64,000 nt of DNA from Bifidobacterium crudilactis (GCF_000738005.1 NZ_JHAL01000002.1:62001-126000), one strand, 5' to 3'. Counted from the first letter of the stretch, positions 24,249 through 34,461 are shown. Made by a program: numbers and translations. Notes: generated by a model from the letters alone, not told the origin.

Positions 24249-25970
24249 ATGTATTCGGATTTCGGTGCCTTTGCAAAGGCTTTGGATAATGGGGTCGTTC
24301 CGGTGGGCAGGGATGTGCTGATCCCATCCCAGGCAGTTGGCGATGAAGCAATGGCCGGCTCCCATGACCAGTACCGTGTGAGGATTCACAACGCGGGGAT
24401 GGCAACGCTTCTGCGCGCGGAGTATTCGCAATCCGATATTGCCGTCCTGCTTTCCAAAACCGCGGGTATTCGCCGTATTCAGGTTGTCGAACAACCATGG
24501 GGGACTTTCATCAACGCCGCATCCTTCGATTCGCAGGACGAGGCTTCCGCAACCAACTATGATGCGGTCTGGGTCAGAGATTCCATCTGGGGGTACTACG
24601 CGCTTGCTGCTGAAGCGGGCAGGGAACAGGACGCCAAAGCCGTCCTGTTGACGCAGCTGTCGTATCTGGCTTCGCAGTCCGAGCGTATGGACCGGGTCAT
24701 CGCAAGACCGGAACTGCTCGATATGCCCGAGCCCGTCGGCTCGATGAATGCCGTCCACATCCGCTTTGACGCTCAGTCGCCGGACTATGCGGATGTGACG
24801 GAGCACGGTGAAGCCCAACCCTGGACCCACAAGCAGAACGACGCACTTGGATTGGTAATCGCCGCCAGCGTCCATGCGCTCCGAGACGGCTCAGTCACGC
24901 TTGATGAGCTGTCGGTGCCTGTCCCCGTGCCGGGCTCGAAGGCATGCTCCGAAAATGACGCGCCATCCGCTTCGACGCGGGACGCGGCCGCCCATCCAGC
25001 GCTGAATTCACGTCTTGCGGGTCTTGTGCGCCTCGTCGCCTACCTCCATGCGGTGAAATTTCAGGAGATGGAGGATTCCGGCGCATGGGAGGAGCAGCCC
25101 AGACGCAATACGTCCTCCATAGGCATTGTGGTGTCGGCGCTTGAGGACTTGCGTGCTCTGCTGGGCGGAGCGGTGGTCGAGCACCAATCACCGGCACGTC
25201 AAGAGCGGAGTTCCCTGGCACGGGCGTATGGGGCTGTAGTATCCGCTCTGCATCTGGAGGGTCTTGCGGACGCAGAGTCCATCTCGACGCTTATCGTGGA
25301 AGGGAACGAGGTCCTTCATCGTCAACTCCGCATGGGCGGCGAATCACCGGATTATCCGGTGGAAGACGCCAGGTATCGTCAGGCTGATGCGGCTTTGCTG
25401 TCACTGATTTATCCTTGCAGGCCGAAGGAGCTCAATCTTGCTGAAGAGCTGCACATCCTGCAGATAGTCGGCTCCCTTATCGGGGATTTCGGTATCAGGC
25501 GTTATCTTCACGACACCTATCAATCGGCGAATTTCTGGTGGCACGACATCAAACCGGATGCCGATCCGGAAAGTCATGCCAAACGCGAGGCCGAGTTCGT
25601 GCGGGGAACCGAAGCCGAGTGGTTCTTCGACTCGTGGTACGCCACGTGCTGTCTGGTGGTCGCCAAGGAGATGGAAGCCGACGGTATGCGGACCGGCCTG
25701 CCTGCAGGTGCCTCGATGTCACCGGTGATGCTTCGCGAGGCGGCAGTGAGGCATCTGAACCGTGCTCTAGGGCAAATCACCGGCGATGGCATGGTTTCGG
25801 CTGACGGCAAACCCGTCGGACCGGATTTGCTGCCAGAAAGCTATAACCGCATCGTTGCCCGGCATGATGACGGGAAGGTCTTCACCTGGGCGGTCCCGAG
25901 TCCCATAGCGCCATTGAATTGGGCGAAGGCCTCGTTGACGCTGTGTCTGCAGGAATTTCTGCAGGAGTGA
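24249..25970 (+). CDS. GH15 / phosphorylase-kinase-like (alpha/alpha)6 barrel protein
   Basis: About 573 aa. Landmarks are the early YDAVWVRDSIWGYYALAAE segment, characteristic of GH15-like catalytic barrels, a W-rich middle (SANFWWHDIK, AEWFFDSWYA) and the ending TWAVPSPIAPLNWAKASLTL, shared with phosphorylase kinase alpha-like bacterial proteins. It is probably involved in alpha-glucan metabolism, though hydrolase activity is unproven. GGAG at 24241-24244 supports ATG 24249; GTG 24225 is an alternative. It is a single gene, preceded by the family B element with its 28-nt palindrome. Confidence 0.6.
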   Translation: MYSDFGAFAKALDNGVVPVGRDVLIPSQAVGDEAMAGSHDQYRVRIHNAGMATLLRAEYSQSDIAVLLSKTAGIRRIQVVEQPWGTFINAASFDSQDEASATNYDAVWVRDSIWGYYALAAEAGREQDAKAVLLTQLSYLASQSERMDRVIARPELLDMPEPVGSMNAVHIRFDAQSPDYADVTEHGEAQPWTHKQNDALGLVIAASVHALRDGSVTLDELSVPVPVPGSKACSENDAPSASTRDAAAHPALNSRLAGLVRLVAYLHAVKFQEMEDSGAWEEQPRRNTSSIGIVVSALEDLRALLGGAVVEHQSPARQERSSLARAYGAVVSALHLEGLADAESISTLIVEGNEVLHRQLRMGGESPDYPVEDARYRQADAALLSLIYPCRPKELNLAEELHILQIVGSLIGDFGIRRYLHDTYQSANFWWHDIKPDADPESHAKREAEFVRGTEAEWFFDSWYATCCLVVAKEMEADGMRTGLPAGASMSPVMLREAAVRHLNRALGQITGDGMVSADGKPVGPDLLPESYNRIVARHDDGKVFTWAVPSPIAPLNWAKASLTLCLQEFLQE

Positions 25971-26052
25971 TGCTCGGGCTTCGATTCTTGAGCGCCGCGT
26001 CACGGCACCGGGCACGTATCCCCTCGGACCGTGCTCTCGGTGAGCGAAAGCA

Positions 26053-26079
26053 TTAGCACTCAAGTTGGCAGAGTGCTAA
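26053..26079 (+). promoter_or_regulatory. CIRCE operator (HrcA binding site)
   Basis: A perfect CIRCE: TTAGCACTC, nine bases, GAGTGCTAA. HrcA binds this to repress chaperonin genes until heat shock. It lies 118 bp before the groES start. Confidence 0.95.
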
Positions 26080-26196
26080 TTACGCGCTACCATGACCTGT
26101 AGCGCAACAGAACATCCGTGGAGTGTCCCGTCAGCCTCTCGACGCTGCTCTGGCGCGGAAATAATCGATTCTCTTATAAGAAAGAGGAGGTCCACA

Positions 26197-26490
26197 GTGT
26201 CGATCTCACTCACACCGTTGGAAGACAAGATTGTCATCAAGCAGGCAGCTGCCGAGACCACGACCGCTTCAGGTCTGGTCATCCCCGACACCGCCAAGGA
26301 AAAGCCGCAGCAGGGCGAAGTGCTTGCCGTGGGGCCTGGACGTCGCGACGATAAGGGCGAGCGCGTTCCCGTCGATGTCAAGGAAGGCGACAAGGTGCTG
26401 TACTCCAAGTACGGCGGCACCGAAGTTCGCTATCAGGGCGAGGATTACCTGATCGTCTCTGCACGCGACGTTCTGGCCGTGCTGAACTAG
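26197..26490 (+). CDS. groES: Co-chaperonin GroES
   Basis: Heptameric lid of the GroEL folding chamber. [15 protein letters not shown], the mobile loop region [26 protein letters not shown] and the closing [11 protein letters not shown] with [15 protein letters not shown] are all standard. It is 97 aa. The start is GTG 26197 behind a strong AGAGGAGG at 26183-26190. Control is by the CIRCE element upstream. groEL is not adjacent, and a hairpin and the moxR promoter follow instead. Confidence 0.97.
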   Translation: MSISLTPLEDKIVIKQAAAETTTASGLVIPDTAKEKPQQGEVLAVGPGRRDDKGERVPVDVKEGDKVLYSKYGGTEVRYQGEDYLIVSARDVLAVLN

Positions 26491-26594
26491 CTTCCTTATC
26501 GCGCGGACGACGGCGGAAGATTCCGCTGGTATGCGCGATTCCCGGCACGGTGCAGACCGTTGCCGGTCAGATGCATAGCACAGCAATGTTGCCG

Positions 26595-26634
26595 ATGACC
26601 CCGTTGATTGCCGTAAGGCTTTCGACGGGGTCAT
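26595..26634 (+). terminator. Possible terminator hairpin after groES
   Basis: ATGACCCCG pairs with CGGGGTCAT across a 22-nt loop. No T tract follows, and the 3' arm overlaps the moxR promoter region, so its efficiency is uncertain. Confidence 0.4.
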
Positions 26635-26652
26635 TGCGTAGAATAAGGGCAG

Positions 26653-27678
26653 ATGTCGGGGCATCCGATGCGTGCATTGCGGGGGATTGATATGGAAACA
26701 GGCCATCTGGCGAACCGTCTGGTCAACGCGCTTGACACTGTGCTGTCCTGCCCGCAGGCGGTTATCGAGCTTGCCGTGACCACAATCTGTGCGGGTGGGC
26801 ATCTGCTTCTGGAGGATGTGCCGGGAGTGGGCAAGACCACCATGGCCAAGGCTCTTGCCAAAGCCATATCCGGTGATGCCAATCGCATACAGTTCACGCC
26901 GGATATGCTACCGAGCGATCTGACCGGCGTGAGTATTTTCGACCAGCGTTCACAGGAGTTCGTGTTCCGTGAAGGGCCGCTGTTCGCCAACGTCGTCATT
27001 GCGGACGAGGTGAATCGTGCGAATCCCAAAACGCAGTCGGCCATGCTTGAAGCCATGGGCGAAGGCAATGTGAGCGTGGACGGGAACACCTACACCTTGC
27101 CCGAGCCCTTCATCGTCATAGCGACTCAGAACCCTGTCGAGCTCGAGGGCACATATCCCCTTCCCGAGGCTCAGTTGGATCGTTTCACCGCCTGCACGAG
27201 CATGGGGTATCCGCCGGCTGACGTCGAAAGCCGTGCGATAGCGAGAGTCTCGGGGGAGGACCCGCTGAATGGTCTCGAAGCCGTTTGCGCTCTGGAGGAT
27301 GTGCGCGAACTGAGAGCCCGGTCCGCGAGGGTATTTGTCGCTCCGGAGATTGCCGACTACATCGTGGCAATACTGAACCGTACCAGGCACGATGATGAGA
27401 TTGTCCTCGGAGCCTCGCCGCGAGCGGGCTTCGCGTTGGCTTCCATGGCGAAGGCGCGAGCACTGGTGCATGACCGCGATTATGTGACTCCTGACGATGT
27501 GGTGGCCTTGGCTCAGCCCGTGCTTGCACATCGGCTGATTGTCAAGGATTCTCGAGGGTCTTCAGCGCTCGAACGCCGCAGAGGAATCGTGGACAGGGTG
27601 CTTTCACAGCTCGCGATACCCAGTGCGGCGCGTGAACGCGATGGGCATGCGAAGCCGTTCTCCCTGTTCAGGAGGTGA
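26653..27678 (+). CDS. MoxR-family AAA+ ATPase
   Basis: AAA+ ATPase that acts as a chaperone-like activator, typically with DUF58 and transglutaminase partners. Walker A is LLLEDVPGVGKTTMAKA (about residues 50-66), Walker B is VVIADEVNRANPKTQ (about 112-126), with sensor 1 in IATQNPVE and GTYPLPEAQLDRF after it. It is 341 aa. TAGAAT at 26639-26644 lies eight bases before the ATG, so it is probably leaderless. Its stop lies inside the AGGAGGTGA that serves as ribosome-binding site for the next gene, indicating tight coupling. Confidence 0.93.
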   Translation: MSGHPMRALRGIDMETGHLANRLVNALDTVLSCPQAVIELAVTTICAGGHLLLEDVPGVGKTTMAKALAKAISGDANRIQFTPDMLPSDLTGVSIFDQRSQEFVFREGPLFANVVIADEVNRANPKTQSAMLEAMGEGNVSVDGNTYTLPEPFIVIATQNPVELEGTYPLPEAQLDRFTACTSMGYPPADVESRAIARVSGEDPLNGLEAVCALEDVRELRARSARVFVAPEIADYIVAILNRTRHDDEIVLGASPRAGFALASMAKARALVHDRDYVTPDDVVALAQPVLAHRLIVKDSRGSSALERRRGIVDRVLSQLAIPSAARERDGHAKPFSLFRR

Positions 27679-27684
27679 GCGACG

Positions 27685-30600
27685 ATGATGGGGCGAGGGA
27701 TTCGGATGTCGCGGCGGTTTGGCCGACGACGGCAGATGTTCCGCCCCACGTTGGCCGCTGCGGTGCTGTCGATCGTCGCCGTCGCCTGCATGGTTTTCGG
27801 ATTGTCCTTCGACGATAGGGTGTTGCTGGCGGCGTCCACAGCCATGATATTCGCGTTGTTGCTGTCCGGTGTGCTCACCATGGTGCAGTGGCTGATATTC
27901 GCACCCTCTTTGGTGAGTACTCTCGATGATTTCAATCCACGGTTCCGCCTGGATGTTCGACGGGGTGGACTGCTGCGGCGTCTGCTGCTGCCTCGCGACA
28001 TGCCACTTGCGGAGCAGTGGGTGCGGCTCGACCATCGGGGGAGGGTCGTCGCACGCTTCCATGCGACCTTGCCCCGAACGCGAGGACTGTTCCGCCTGGA
28101 ATCGTTGATGGTCACATGGAGCGACCCCTTCGGCCTGTGGAAGGCGCGCAGGAACATCGCCCGCAGTGGAGACGAGATGGTGCTGCTTCCCGATGTGGGG
28201 TATGCGGCCGACAAAACGACCAAGCTTCCTTCGGCTCTTGCAGCGGGGGACCATCAGAGCATGAGCGGAGTGAGGAATTACGAATACGGTGATTCCCCAC
28301 GGATGATTGCATGGAAATACACGGCACATCGTGGTGAGCTGATGACCAGGGAAAGCATGCAGGAGCAATCGGCCGACACCCTATGGCTTCTGGACCCGGC
28401 GGATGCTGACCTGGAATCCTGCGTTATCGAGCTGCTCGCTCATCTGCACTCATCCATGCCGCGTTCCGATGCCATGATGTATTCGGACGGTACCGGCATC
28501 TATCGCGAAACGATGCCGATATTGCGCCAGTTGGCGGCTGTGCACCATCCTCGGTCCGCTGATGTTGAGGCTCCGGTGCCTTGGGCATCGTTGCCGGACG
28601 TCATCCGAGCCTTCAGAGACAATACGATTCCCCATCCCGTGATAAGCATGGTGAGCACGAGCCCGGAGGACGATGTCGCCACGATGATGGCGTCCTCGGG
28701 CCAACGCAGTGGTTATCGGATACTGCACCCCGTAAGCGCACCCGATGCCGAGGTGATTGCGCTGCCGGACATGGACGACGAGGGGTATGCTCCCGCTCTG
28801 GTCGGCGGGCGTTCCGCAGAACAAGGTTCCAAACATTCGGGCGATATGAAGGCGGCCCCTTCTTCCGGGGACCTCAGCGATAACCGTCCTCCGTCGGAAC
28901 GGAGACCGTCGGAACGGGGATTCGACGTCGTCAAGACCTTGACGACCATAGCCTGCCTCGGGGTGCTCGCCTGGGTGACCATCCGAACGATGGGTGGTGT
29001 ATTCGACGGGCAGGAGGCGTGGTGGCCGTACTTCCTGTCGGGCGGATTCGCTGTTATCGCGATTGACGTGGGACGGTGCATGCGCAGACAGGCGCAATCT
29101 CTGGTGAGGGCCTTCGTCTGCTGCGCGGCGGTCATGCTTCTGGCTCTGCTTACGGTGATGATTCGTGTTCACCAGGTCAGGGGTTACTGGCTGTTCATCC
29201 CCCACACCCAGCAGGTGACCGTCGGCGCGGGGGAAGTGGCAGAGGATTGGGAGCCGGTGACCACCACGCTCTGGGATGTCATGGTCAGAGGATTCTCGCA
29301 TGTATATGCCCAGTATCCTCCGGTGGATGTGAATGCCGAGGCGGATGCGCTGATCATCGTGGCGGCGGCGGTCCTTATGGTGCTGATGCGCATCATGCTG
29401 GTGCAGTTTCGTTGCGCGCCGGCCGTGGCGCTGATGACCGTCGTGCTGATGGCGACAACGTATCAGGTCACGGGGGAGGCGACGCAGACGACCTCGATAG
29501 CTCTGGTGATACTTGCCGGAGTGATACTGCTGTGGAGCACGTCGGCCATTCGCATCGCCTTCCCTGCCCCGATGCTGCTTTCCGCTGTCGTGGCGGCACT
29601 GAGCATCGCCGTGCTGGCTCCGATGCTGGTCGTGGCGCAGGCGGTGTCCATCCCCATCGTGCCCAGTGCAGGACTCTTCTCGAGTGGAACAATCAATCCG
29701 ATGGTCGATCTCAAGCGAGGTCTTCAGGAAGGCTCCAACGCCACGGCGCTGACCTACCGGGCTCCTGCGGCGGTATATACGCGCCTGTCGACACTGGACA
29801 GATTCGACGGTGATACATGGTCCTTCGGTGCGCCAGTATCCGTAGACATGAACCGTTCCTCATCCTATGGCGGTGATTTCACTCAGGTCGGTGACGGGTA
29901 TCTCCTTGGAGGCGGTGACGATGCCGACATCCTGTGGGTCACACCGCTGATGAAATATCTCGTCGCCAACGATCCGAATGACGCATCCCAACGATTCATC
30001 CGCTCGTCGCAGGATTCCAGCCGGTATGTCCTTGACGCCACAATCACCATCAATGCTCTGAGGACCCGCTACCTTCCCGTAAGCGGCGAAGTGCTCCTGT
30101 ATTCCGGAGACGCCCGTGACGGCAACTGGCACAGGAATGTGGATGGCGCATACCGCAGCGACGAGGAAAGCACATGGTCGGGTATGCGATATCGTGTGCA
30201 GAGCCTATACATCAAGCCGGTCGGCAATATCACGGATTTCGGCAGAATAGACGAGTTGCAGCAGACCATCGCCAAGCGGAAGGTATGGTTGGCTACCAAT
30301 GCCGATTCGCTCGACGGTTCCTCCGGCAGCAGCGAATCCTTGGCCACAATGGACCCGCGTATCGGCGACGACACGGGAACGGGCAGGCGGTTGAGCTCCA
30401 TATACGGCACGCTGCCCACGGCATTGCCCAGCAGTGTGCGGTCGGTTATCAGCCAGGCCAGAAGTCAGGGGGTTCCTACAGACGGAGCCGATGCGGCAAG
30501 CCAGCTGGCCGCCATGAAATATCTGGTCGACTATTTCAAACAACCTGATTTCGTCTACTCCTTGAATGAGCCCGATGGCAATGGCCGAGACAATATGACG

Positions 30601-31713
30601 ATGGTGGGGGAGTTCCTACGCAGCAAATCCGGGTATTGCGTGCATTATGCCTCCGCGCTCGCCGTGCTCGGCAGGGGCATGGGGCTGTCGACGCGAATGG
30701 TGCTCGGCTACACGCCGGGGCAAAGCGTCGGCGACGGCACCTACGCCGTAGCTGAAAAACAGCTGCACGCATGGGTCGAGACCTATATCGACGGCATCGG
30801 CTGGGTGCCCTTCGATGTCACACCGGCCGCATCCGATGACTCCGGCACAGCCGATTCCACGACGGATGCATCCTCGTCGAATCAGAGTTCGCCCGCGCAG
30901 AGTCAGACCCCGATTCCTTCGACCTCAAGTTCTTCTGCCGCTCCGAGCGTGTCGGAAAGTGGGGATTCGAACACCTCGTCCGCTTCGAGCGACGACTCGG
31001 CATCATCCTCGCAAGGCAATCGGGACCTGAGCCCGCTGTTCACATCCCTGGGCATCGCCGTTGCCGTGATGTTGTCAGGGCTGTTGCTTGCGACTCCGGC
31101 CTTGTTGCGGTGCCGCAGAAGACGACGACGGTATCGTCTGCTGGACGCCGCCTTGGGGTCCGATTGGGGAACGCAATCCGGCACCGGTGCGTCGGATGAG
31201 ACCGCTGCTGGTATCAGCACACCCGAGGGTGGTCATGGGGACGATATCGTGGTTACGCGGGTCTGGTCGGCTCTCTGGCTGGAGATTGTGGATACGGCCA
31301 TCGACGCGGGCTTGGACTTCCCCGATACTCTCAGCGATATCGCCTTCGCGCGGGAACTGTCCGATTTGTTCGATGCCGATGAAACAGAGGGTGCCAAACA
31401 CGCGCGACTCCTGCTCGCAATAGCAGGTGGGGCGGTGCAGGGCACCTTCTCGACAGGAAGAGGAGCGTCGGATGAAGGCGGCGGAGCAAAGCAGCCCTCC
31501 TACGATGAACACGCCGCCAGCGCTATCTCGGTCGACTGCTCTTCGGTCTCCCAAACTTCGGTCTCCCATACCTCGGCCCCGTTGCCGTCGCGCGAGGATG
31601 TCGAGGTGCTGCTGGGGAGAATCACCTCCCGGCTGCTTCACCGGCATTGGTGGGCAACGACCGGCTTCTTCCGAATACGCGCGTGGCTGCTGCCGAAATC
31701 GTTGTTCCGTTGA
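27685..31713 (+). CDS. DUF58-transglutaminase (TgpA-like) fusion membrane protein
   Basis: 1342 aa joining two proteins usually encoded separately beside moxR. The N-terminal half has two membrane helices, then a DUF58 domain with the GVRNYEYGDSPRMIAWKYTA signature (about residue 195). A second block of at least five membrane helices (about 430-680) starts the TgpA-like part. It leads to an extracytoplasmic transglutaminase core with Cys in KSGYCVHYASAL (about 986), His in KQLHAWVET and Asp in PFDVTPA. A Ser-rich linker, one more helix and a DUF4129-like end follow. AGGAGGTGA overlapping the moxR stop sets the start. The triad is complete, so enzymatic activity is likely; substrates are unknown. 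Confidence 0.85.
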   Translation: MMGRGIRMSRRFGRRRQMFRPTLAAAVLSIVAVACMVFGLSFDDRVLLAASTAMIFALLLSGVLTMVQWLIFAPSLVSTLDDFNPRFRLDVRRGGLLRRLLLPRDMPLAEQWVRLDHRGRVVARFHATLPRTRGLFRLESLMVTWSDPFGLWKARRNIARSGDEMVLLPDVGYAADKTTKLPSALAAGDHQSMSGVRNYEYGDSPRMIAWKYTAHRGELMTRESMQEQSADTLWLLDPADADLESCVIELLAHLHSSMPRSDAMMYSDGTGIYRETMPILRQLAAVHHPRSADVEAPVPWASLPDVIRAFRDNTIPHPVISMVSTSPEDDVATMMASSGQRSGYRILHPVSAPDAEVIALPDMDDEGYAPALVGGRSAEQGSKHSGDMKAAPSSGDLSDNRPPSERRPSERGFDVVKTLTTIACLGVLAWVTIRTMGGVFDGQEAWWPYFLSGGFAVIAIDVGRCMRRQAQSLVRAFVCCAAVMLLALLTVMIRVHQVRGYWLFIPHTQQVTVGAGEVAEDWEPVTTTLWDVMVRGFSHVYAQYPPVDVNAEADALIIVAAAVLMVLMRIMLVQFRCAPAVALMTVVLMATTYQVTGEATQTTSIALVILAGVILLWSTSAIRIAFPAPMLLSAVVAALSIAVLAPMLVVAQAVSIPIVPSAGLFSSGTINPMVDLKRGLQEGSNATALTYRAPAAVYTRLSTLDRFDGDTWSFGAPVSVDMNRSSSYGGDFTQVGDGYLLGGGDDADILWVTPLMKYLVANDPNDASQRFIRSSQDSSRYVLDATITINALRTRYLPVSGEVLLYSGDARDGNWHRNVDGAYRSDEESTWSGMRYRVQSLYIKPVGNITDFGRIDELQQTIAKRKVWLATNADSLDGSSGSSESLATMDPRIGDDTGTGRRLSSIYGTLPTALPSSVRSVISQARSQGVPTDGADAASQLAAMKYLVDYFKQPDFVYSLNEPDGNGRDNMTMVGEFLRSKSGYCVHYASALAVLGRGMGLSTRMVLGYTPGQSVGDGTYAVAEKQLHAWVETYIDGIGWVPFDVTPAASDDSGTADSTTDASSSNQSSPAQSQTPIPSTSSSSAAPSVSESGDSNTSSASSDDSASSSQGNRDLSPLFTSLGIAVAVMLSGLLLATPALLRCRRRRRRYRLLDAALGSDWGTQSGTGASDETAAGISTPEGGHGDDIVVTRVWSALWLEIVDTAIDAGLDFPDTLSDIAFARELSDLFDADETEGAKHARLLLAIAGGAVQGTFSTGRGASDEGGGAKQPSYDEHAASAISVDCSSVSQTSVSHTSAPLPSREDVEVLLGRITSRLLHRHWWATTGFFRIRAWLLPKSLFR

Positions 31714-31743
31714 AGTGGAATCGTGAAGTGGTATCGCCGTCTC

Positions 31744-32970
31744 TCAGATATCCGCATTCTCGATGGCCTGGTCGAGATCGTTGATGAGGTCATCCGTGTC
31801 TTCCAGACCGACCGCGAATCTCAGGAAACCCTGGTGAAAGACCTCCGGATACAGATACTGCCGTTCGTCGTCCTCGCCGAGAAACACGATGAGACTCTCG
31901 TCATGACCCAGCGAAACCGCCGAAGTCACGATATTGAGTTTGCTCACGAAACGGTTATGCCCGGCATGGTCGGTATGAAGGCCGAAACTCAGCACGCCTC
32001 CGAAGCCGGAATCCGGTCTGGAAAGCTGAGAGGCGGCCACCTGATGATGCGGGTGCGAGGGCAGACCGGGGTATGCGACGAAGCGCACGGCCGGGTGGGC
32101 TTGCAGATGCTCGGCTATGGCCTGTGCCGAGGCATTGTGCTGTCTCATTCTCAGCGGCAGGGTCACGGAACCGCGATTGATGAGCCAGGCATTGAAGGGG
32201 CTGATGATTCCACCGTAATTCACTTGCGCGGTGAAGCGTATCTGCTCCGTGAGCTCCTTGCGCGTAGCAATCGAACCGCCGAGGGCATCACCGTGGCCGT
32301 TGATGTATTTCGTCAGGCTTTCGATGACGATATCGGCGCCAAGGTCAAGCGGCCGAACGTTGAAAGGGGTGTTGAAGGTGTTGTCCACGCTGAGCAGAAT
32401 CTCGTGGTCGGCCTGATGCGTCAGTTTGGCGATGGCGGCGATATCCGAAACCTTCAGTGTCGGGTTCGCGGGCGTCTCGATATGGATGAGGCGGGTGTTG
32501 GGACGAATCTGCGCCGCGACGTTCCCCGGGTCGGAGCTGTCGACGATGCTGGTCTCGATGCCGTATTTCTCGGGGAGTATCTGTTCCAGTAGCCGATAGG
32601 CGGCGATATAGGTGGTGTCGGAGAAAATGGCGTGGTCTCCGCGGTTGAGCACGGTGGTGAATGTCGCCGACAGCGCCGCCACGCCGGAAGCGAGGACCAC
32701 CGCATCCTCGCTGCCTTCGAGATTCGCGATTTTCGCTTCGAGATAGCGTTGGTTCGGATGACCATTGCGCGTGTACAGGTTGGTGTCTGAACTCGACCAA
32801 TTGATGTCGGAGGGGTCATCCGGCAGCGAGTAGGCATTGGCCAAGGTGATGGGACGGCGGATGGCACCGGTTTCCGCATCCGTACCATTCCCCAGATGGA
32901 TGGAACGCGTTGAGAAACCGAGTTCATGATGGTCGCGGGTGATGCCCTGATGTGTGAAGGATGAAGCCAT
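31744..32970 (-). CDS. PLP-dependent trans-sulfuration enzyme (cystathionine/methionine gamma-lyase or O-acetylhomoserine sulfhydrylase family)
   Basis: Cys/Met-metabolism PLP enzyme. FSTRSIHLGNGTDAETGAI and the YTRNGHPNQRYLE block lead to LASGVAALSATF. DNTFNTPFNVRPLDLGADI and then the Schiff-base Lys in ESLTKYINGHGD follow. SVSLGHDESLI and LRFAVGLEDTDDLI close the fold. It is 408 aa. The exact reaction (synthase, lyase or sulfhydrylase) cannot be told from motifs alone. It converges with the DUF58-transglutaminase gene 30 bp away and diverges from the HisC-like gene, with family B copy 3 between. Confidence 0.88.
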   Translation of the reverse strand: MASSFTHQGITRDHHELGFSTRSIHLGNGTDAETGAIRRPITLANAYSLPDDPSDINWSSSDTNLYTRNGHPNQRYLEAKIANLEGSEDAVVLASGVAALSATFTTVLNRGDHAIFSDTTYIAAYRLLEQILPEKYGIETSIVDSSDPGNVAAQIRPNTRLIHIETPANPTLKVSDIAAIAKLTHQADHEILLSVDNTFNTPFNVRPLDLGADIVIESLTKYINGHGDALGGSIATRKELTEQIRFTAQVNYGGIISPFNAWLINRGSVTLPLRMRQHNASAQAIAEHLQAHPAVRFVAYPGLPSHPHHQVAASQLSRPDSGFGGVLSFGLHTDHAGHNRFVSKLNIVTSAVSLGHDESLIVFLGEDDERQYLYPEVFHQGFLRFAVGLEDTDDLINDLDQAIENADI

Positions 32971-33151
32971 GACCCATGCTTACCACAGCGAGAGGTGCGT
33001 CGCATCAGAGCCGTTTGCGGCGAATTCCTTGATTTTCCAACCTTCTTGAGTGCGTAATAGGAAAAAACGAATACCCGATGCAGTCGATGCAGCCGGCACA
33101 GCCGCACTGCCGACGCGCTCGCAAATCGAGTGCTTCGGCAAGGTCGGATGC

Positions 33152-33266
33152 CGTTTGTGTAGGGATTGCTGCGCAGTCTGGGTATTCTGGCCGGATACGT
33201 CTACCGTCATTCCGCCATTTCAGGGAGCATGAGCCAGCTTTGTACTGGCGAATCCCTACACAATCG
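33152..33266. repeat. Paired 16-bp inverted-repeat element, family B copy 3 (115 bp)
   Basis: The left end is exact; the right end AATCCCTACACAATCG has one change. It lies in the divergent gap between the trans-sulfuration enzyme and the HisC-like gene, where a role at transcript 3' ends is excluded. The interior includes an imperfect GTATTC/GGATAC inverted repeat. Confidence 0.85.
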
Positions 33267-33353
33267 AAAGCTTGGTCGGATGTTCCCCTGTCGGGCGTTC
33301 GATGACGCAGGGGGCATATGCGACACGGCTGAATTTCGGCTTAGGATAGAGGC

Positions 33354-34451
33354 ATGGTTTTCAGACATCGTCAGGTCATCGATACGCTTCCGTCATACAA
33401 GCAGGGCAAGCCTGCGCCGCAGGTGGAAGGGCGCAGGAGCTTCAAGATTTCAAGCAACGAGAATCCATATGCTCCTTTGCCGAGTGTTCGCCAGGCCATA
33501 GCCGACCAGGCCCTGGCTCGCATCAACCGATACCCTGATATGCGGGGGTGGGCTGTCGTGGAGCGTCTGGCCGCGGAAACCGGAGTCCGCCCGGAGAACA
33601 TCCAACTCGGATGCGGTTCCACGGAAGTCATTACCCAGCTGGTGAATCTCGTGGCAGGCAAAGGCGATGAAGTCGTATACCCATGGCGAAGCTTTGAGGC
33701 ATACCCCATAATCGTGACCACCGCCGGAGCCGAAAGCGTGCAGGTTCCACTGACGCCGGAAGGCGCCCACGACATTGATGCGATGATCGCGGCCGTCAAT
33801 GACCGGACCCGTTTGGTGATTGTGAACAACCCCAACAATCCCACGTCGACTTCGGTCAGTGATGCCGATGTGCGCAGACTGCTTGCGGCGGTACCGCAAG
33901 ATGTGCTGGTGCTGATTGACGAGGCGTATGTCCAGTTCAACACCGACCCGGATACATGCGTGGGTATGGATTTGTTCAGGGAGTTTCCGAATGTGGTCGT
34001 GGCGCAGACTTTCTCCAAGGCCTACGGATTGGCCGGTCTGCGTATAGGGTATGCCATCGGGCCAGAGGATGTCATTGACGGAATGCGCAAAGTCGCTCTG
34101 CCTTTCGGAGTGTCTGCGGCGGCTCAGGTTGCCGCGGTGGCGAGCCTGGATGCGTACGACGAGCTGTCGGAACGCGTGGATGCCCTTATCGCCGAGCGTG
34201 CCCGTGTCATCGAAACGTTACGCGGGCAGGGCTGGAGAATTCCCGTTCCGAACGCGAATTTCTTCTGGCTGCAGTTGGGGGAACGGACCGACGTCATCGC
34301 CGGATACTTCGAGAAGGCCGGACTGTCGGTTCGGGTGTTCTCCGGTGAAGGTATCCGCATCACTATCGGCGAACACGAGGCCAATGACCTGGTCATCGCC
34401 GTTTGCGCGCAGGTGTTTGCTCTCACACATTCCAAAGCGCTCGTCGACTGA
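33354..34451 (+). CDS. hisC: Histidinol-phosphate / aromatic amino acid aminotransferase (HisC/Pat)
   Basis: Fold-type I PLP aminotransferase. ISSNENPYAPLPSV, GCGSTEVITQLV, IVNNPNNPTSTS and the Schiff-base Lys in TFSKAYGLAGLRIGY are all present, with RITIGEHEAND near the end. It is 365 aa. Standing alone outside a his operon, it may be the Pat-type (phenylalanine) aminotransferase of actinobacteria rather than the histidine enzyme; the two are hard to separate by eye. TAGGAT at 33342-33347, six bases before the ATG, indicates a leaderless transcript. A family A palindrome begins 10 bp after the stop. Confidence 0.85.
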   Translation: MVFRHRQVIDTLPSYKQGKPAPQVEGRRSFKISSNENPYAPLPSVRQAIADQALARINRYPDMRGWAVVERLAAETGVRPENIQLGCGSTEVITQLVNLVAGKGDEVVYPWRSFEAYPIIVTTAGAESVQVPLTPEGAHDIDAMIAAVNDRTRLVIVNNPNNPTSTSVSDADVRRLLAAVPQDVLVLIDEAYVQFNTDPDTCVGMDLFREFPNVVVAQTFSKAYGLAGLRIGYAIGPEDVIDGMRKVALPFGVSAAAQVAAVASLDAYDELSERVDALIAERARVIETLRGQGWRIPVPNANFFWLQLGERTDVIAGYFEKAGLSVRVFSGEGIRITIGEHEANDLVIAVCAQVFALTHSKALVD

Positions 34452-34461
34452 GCGTTCAATG

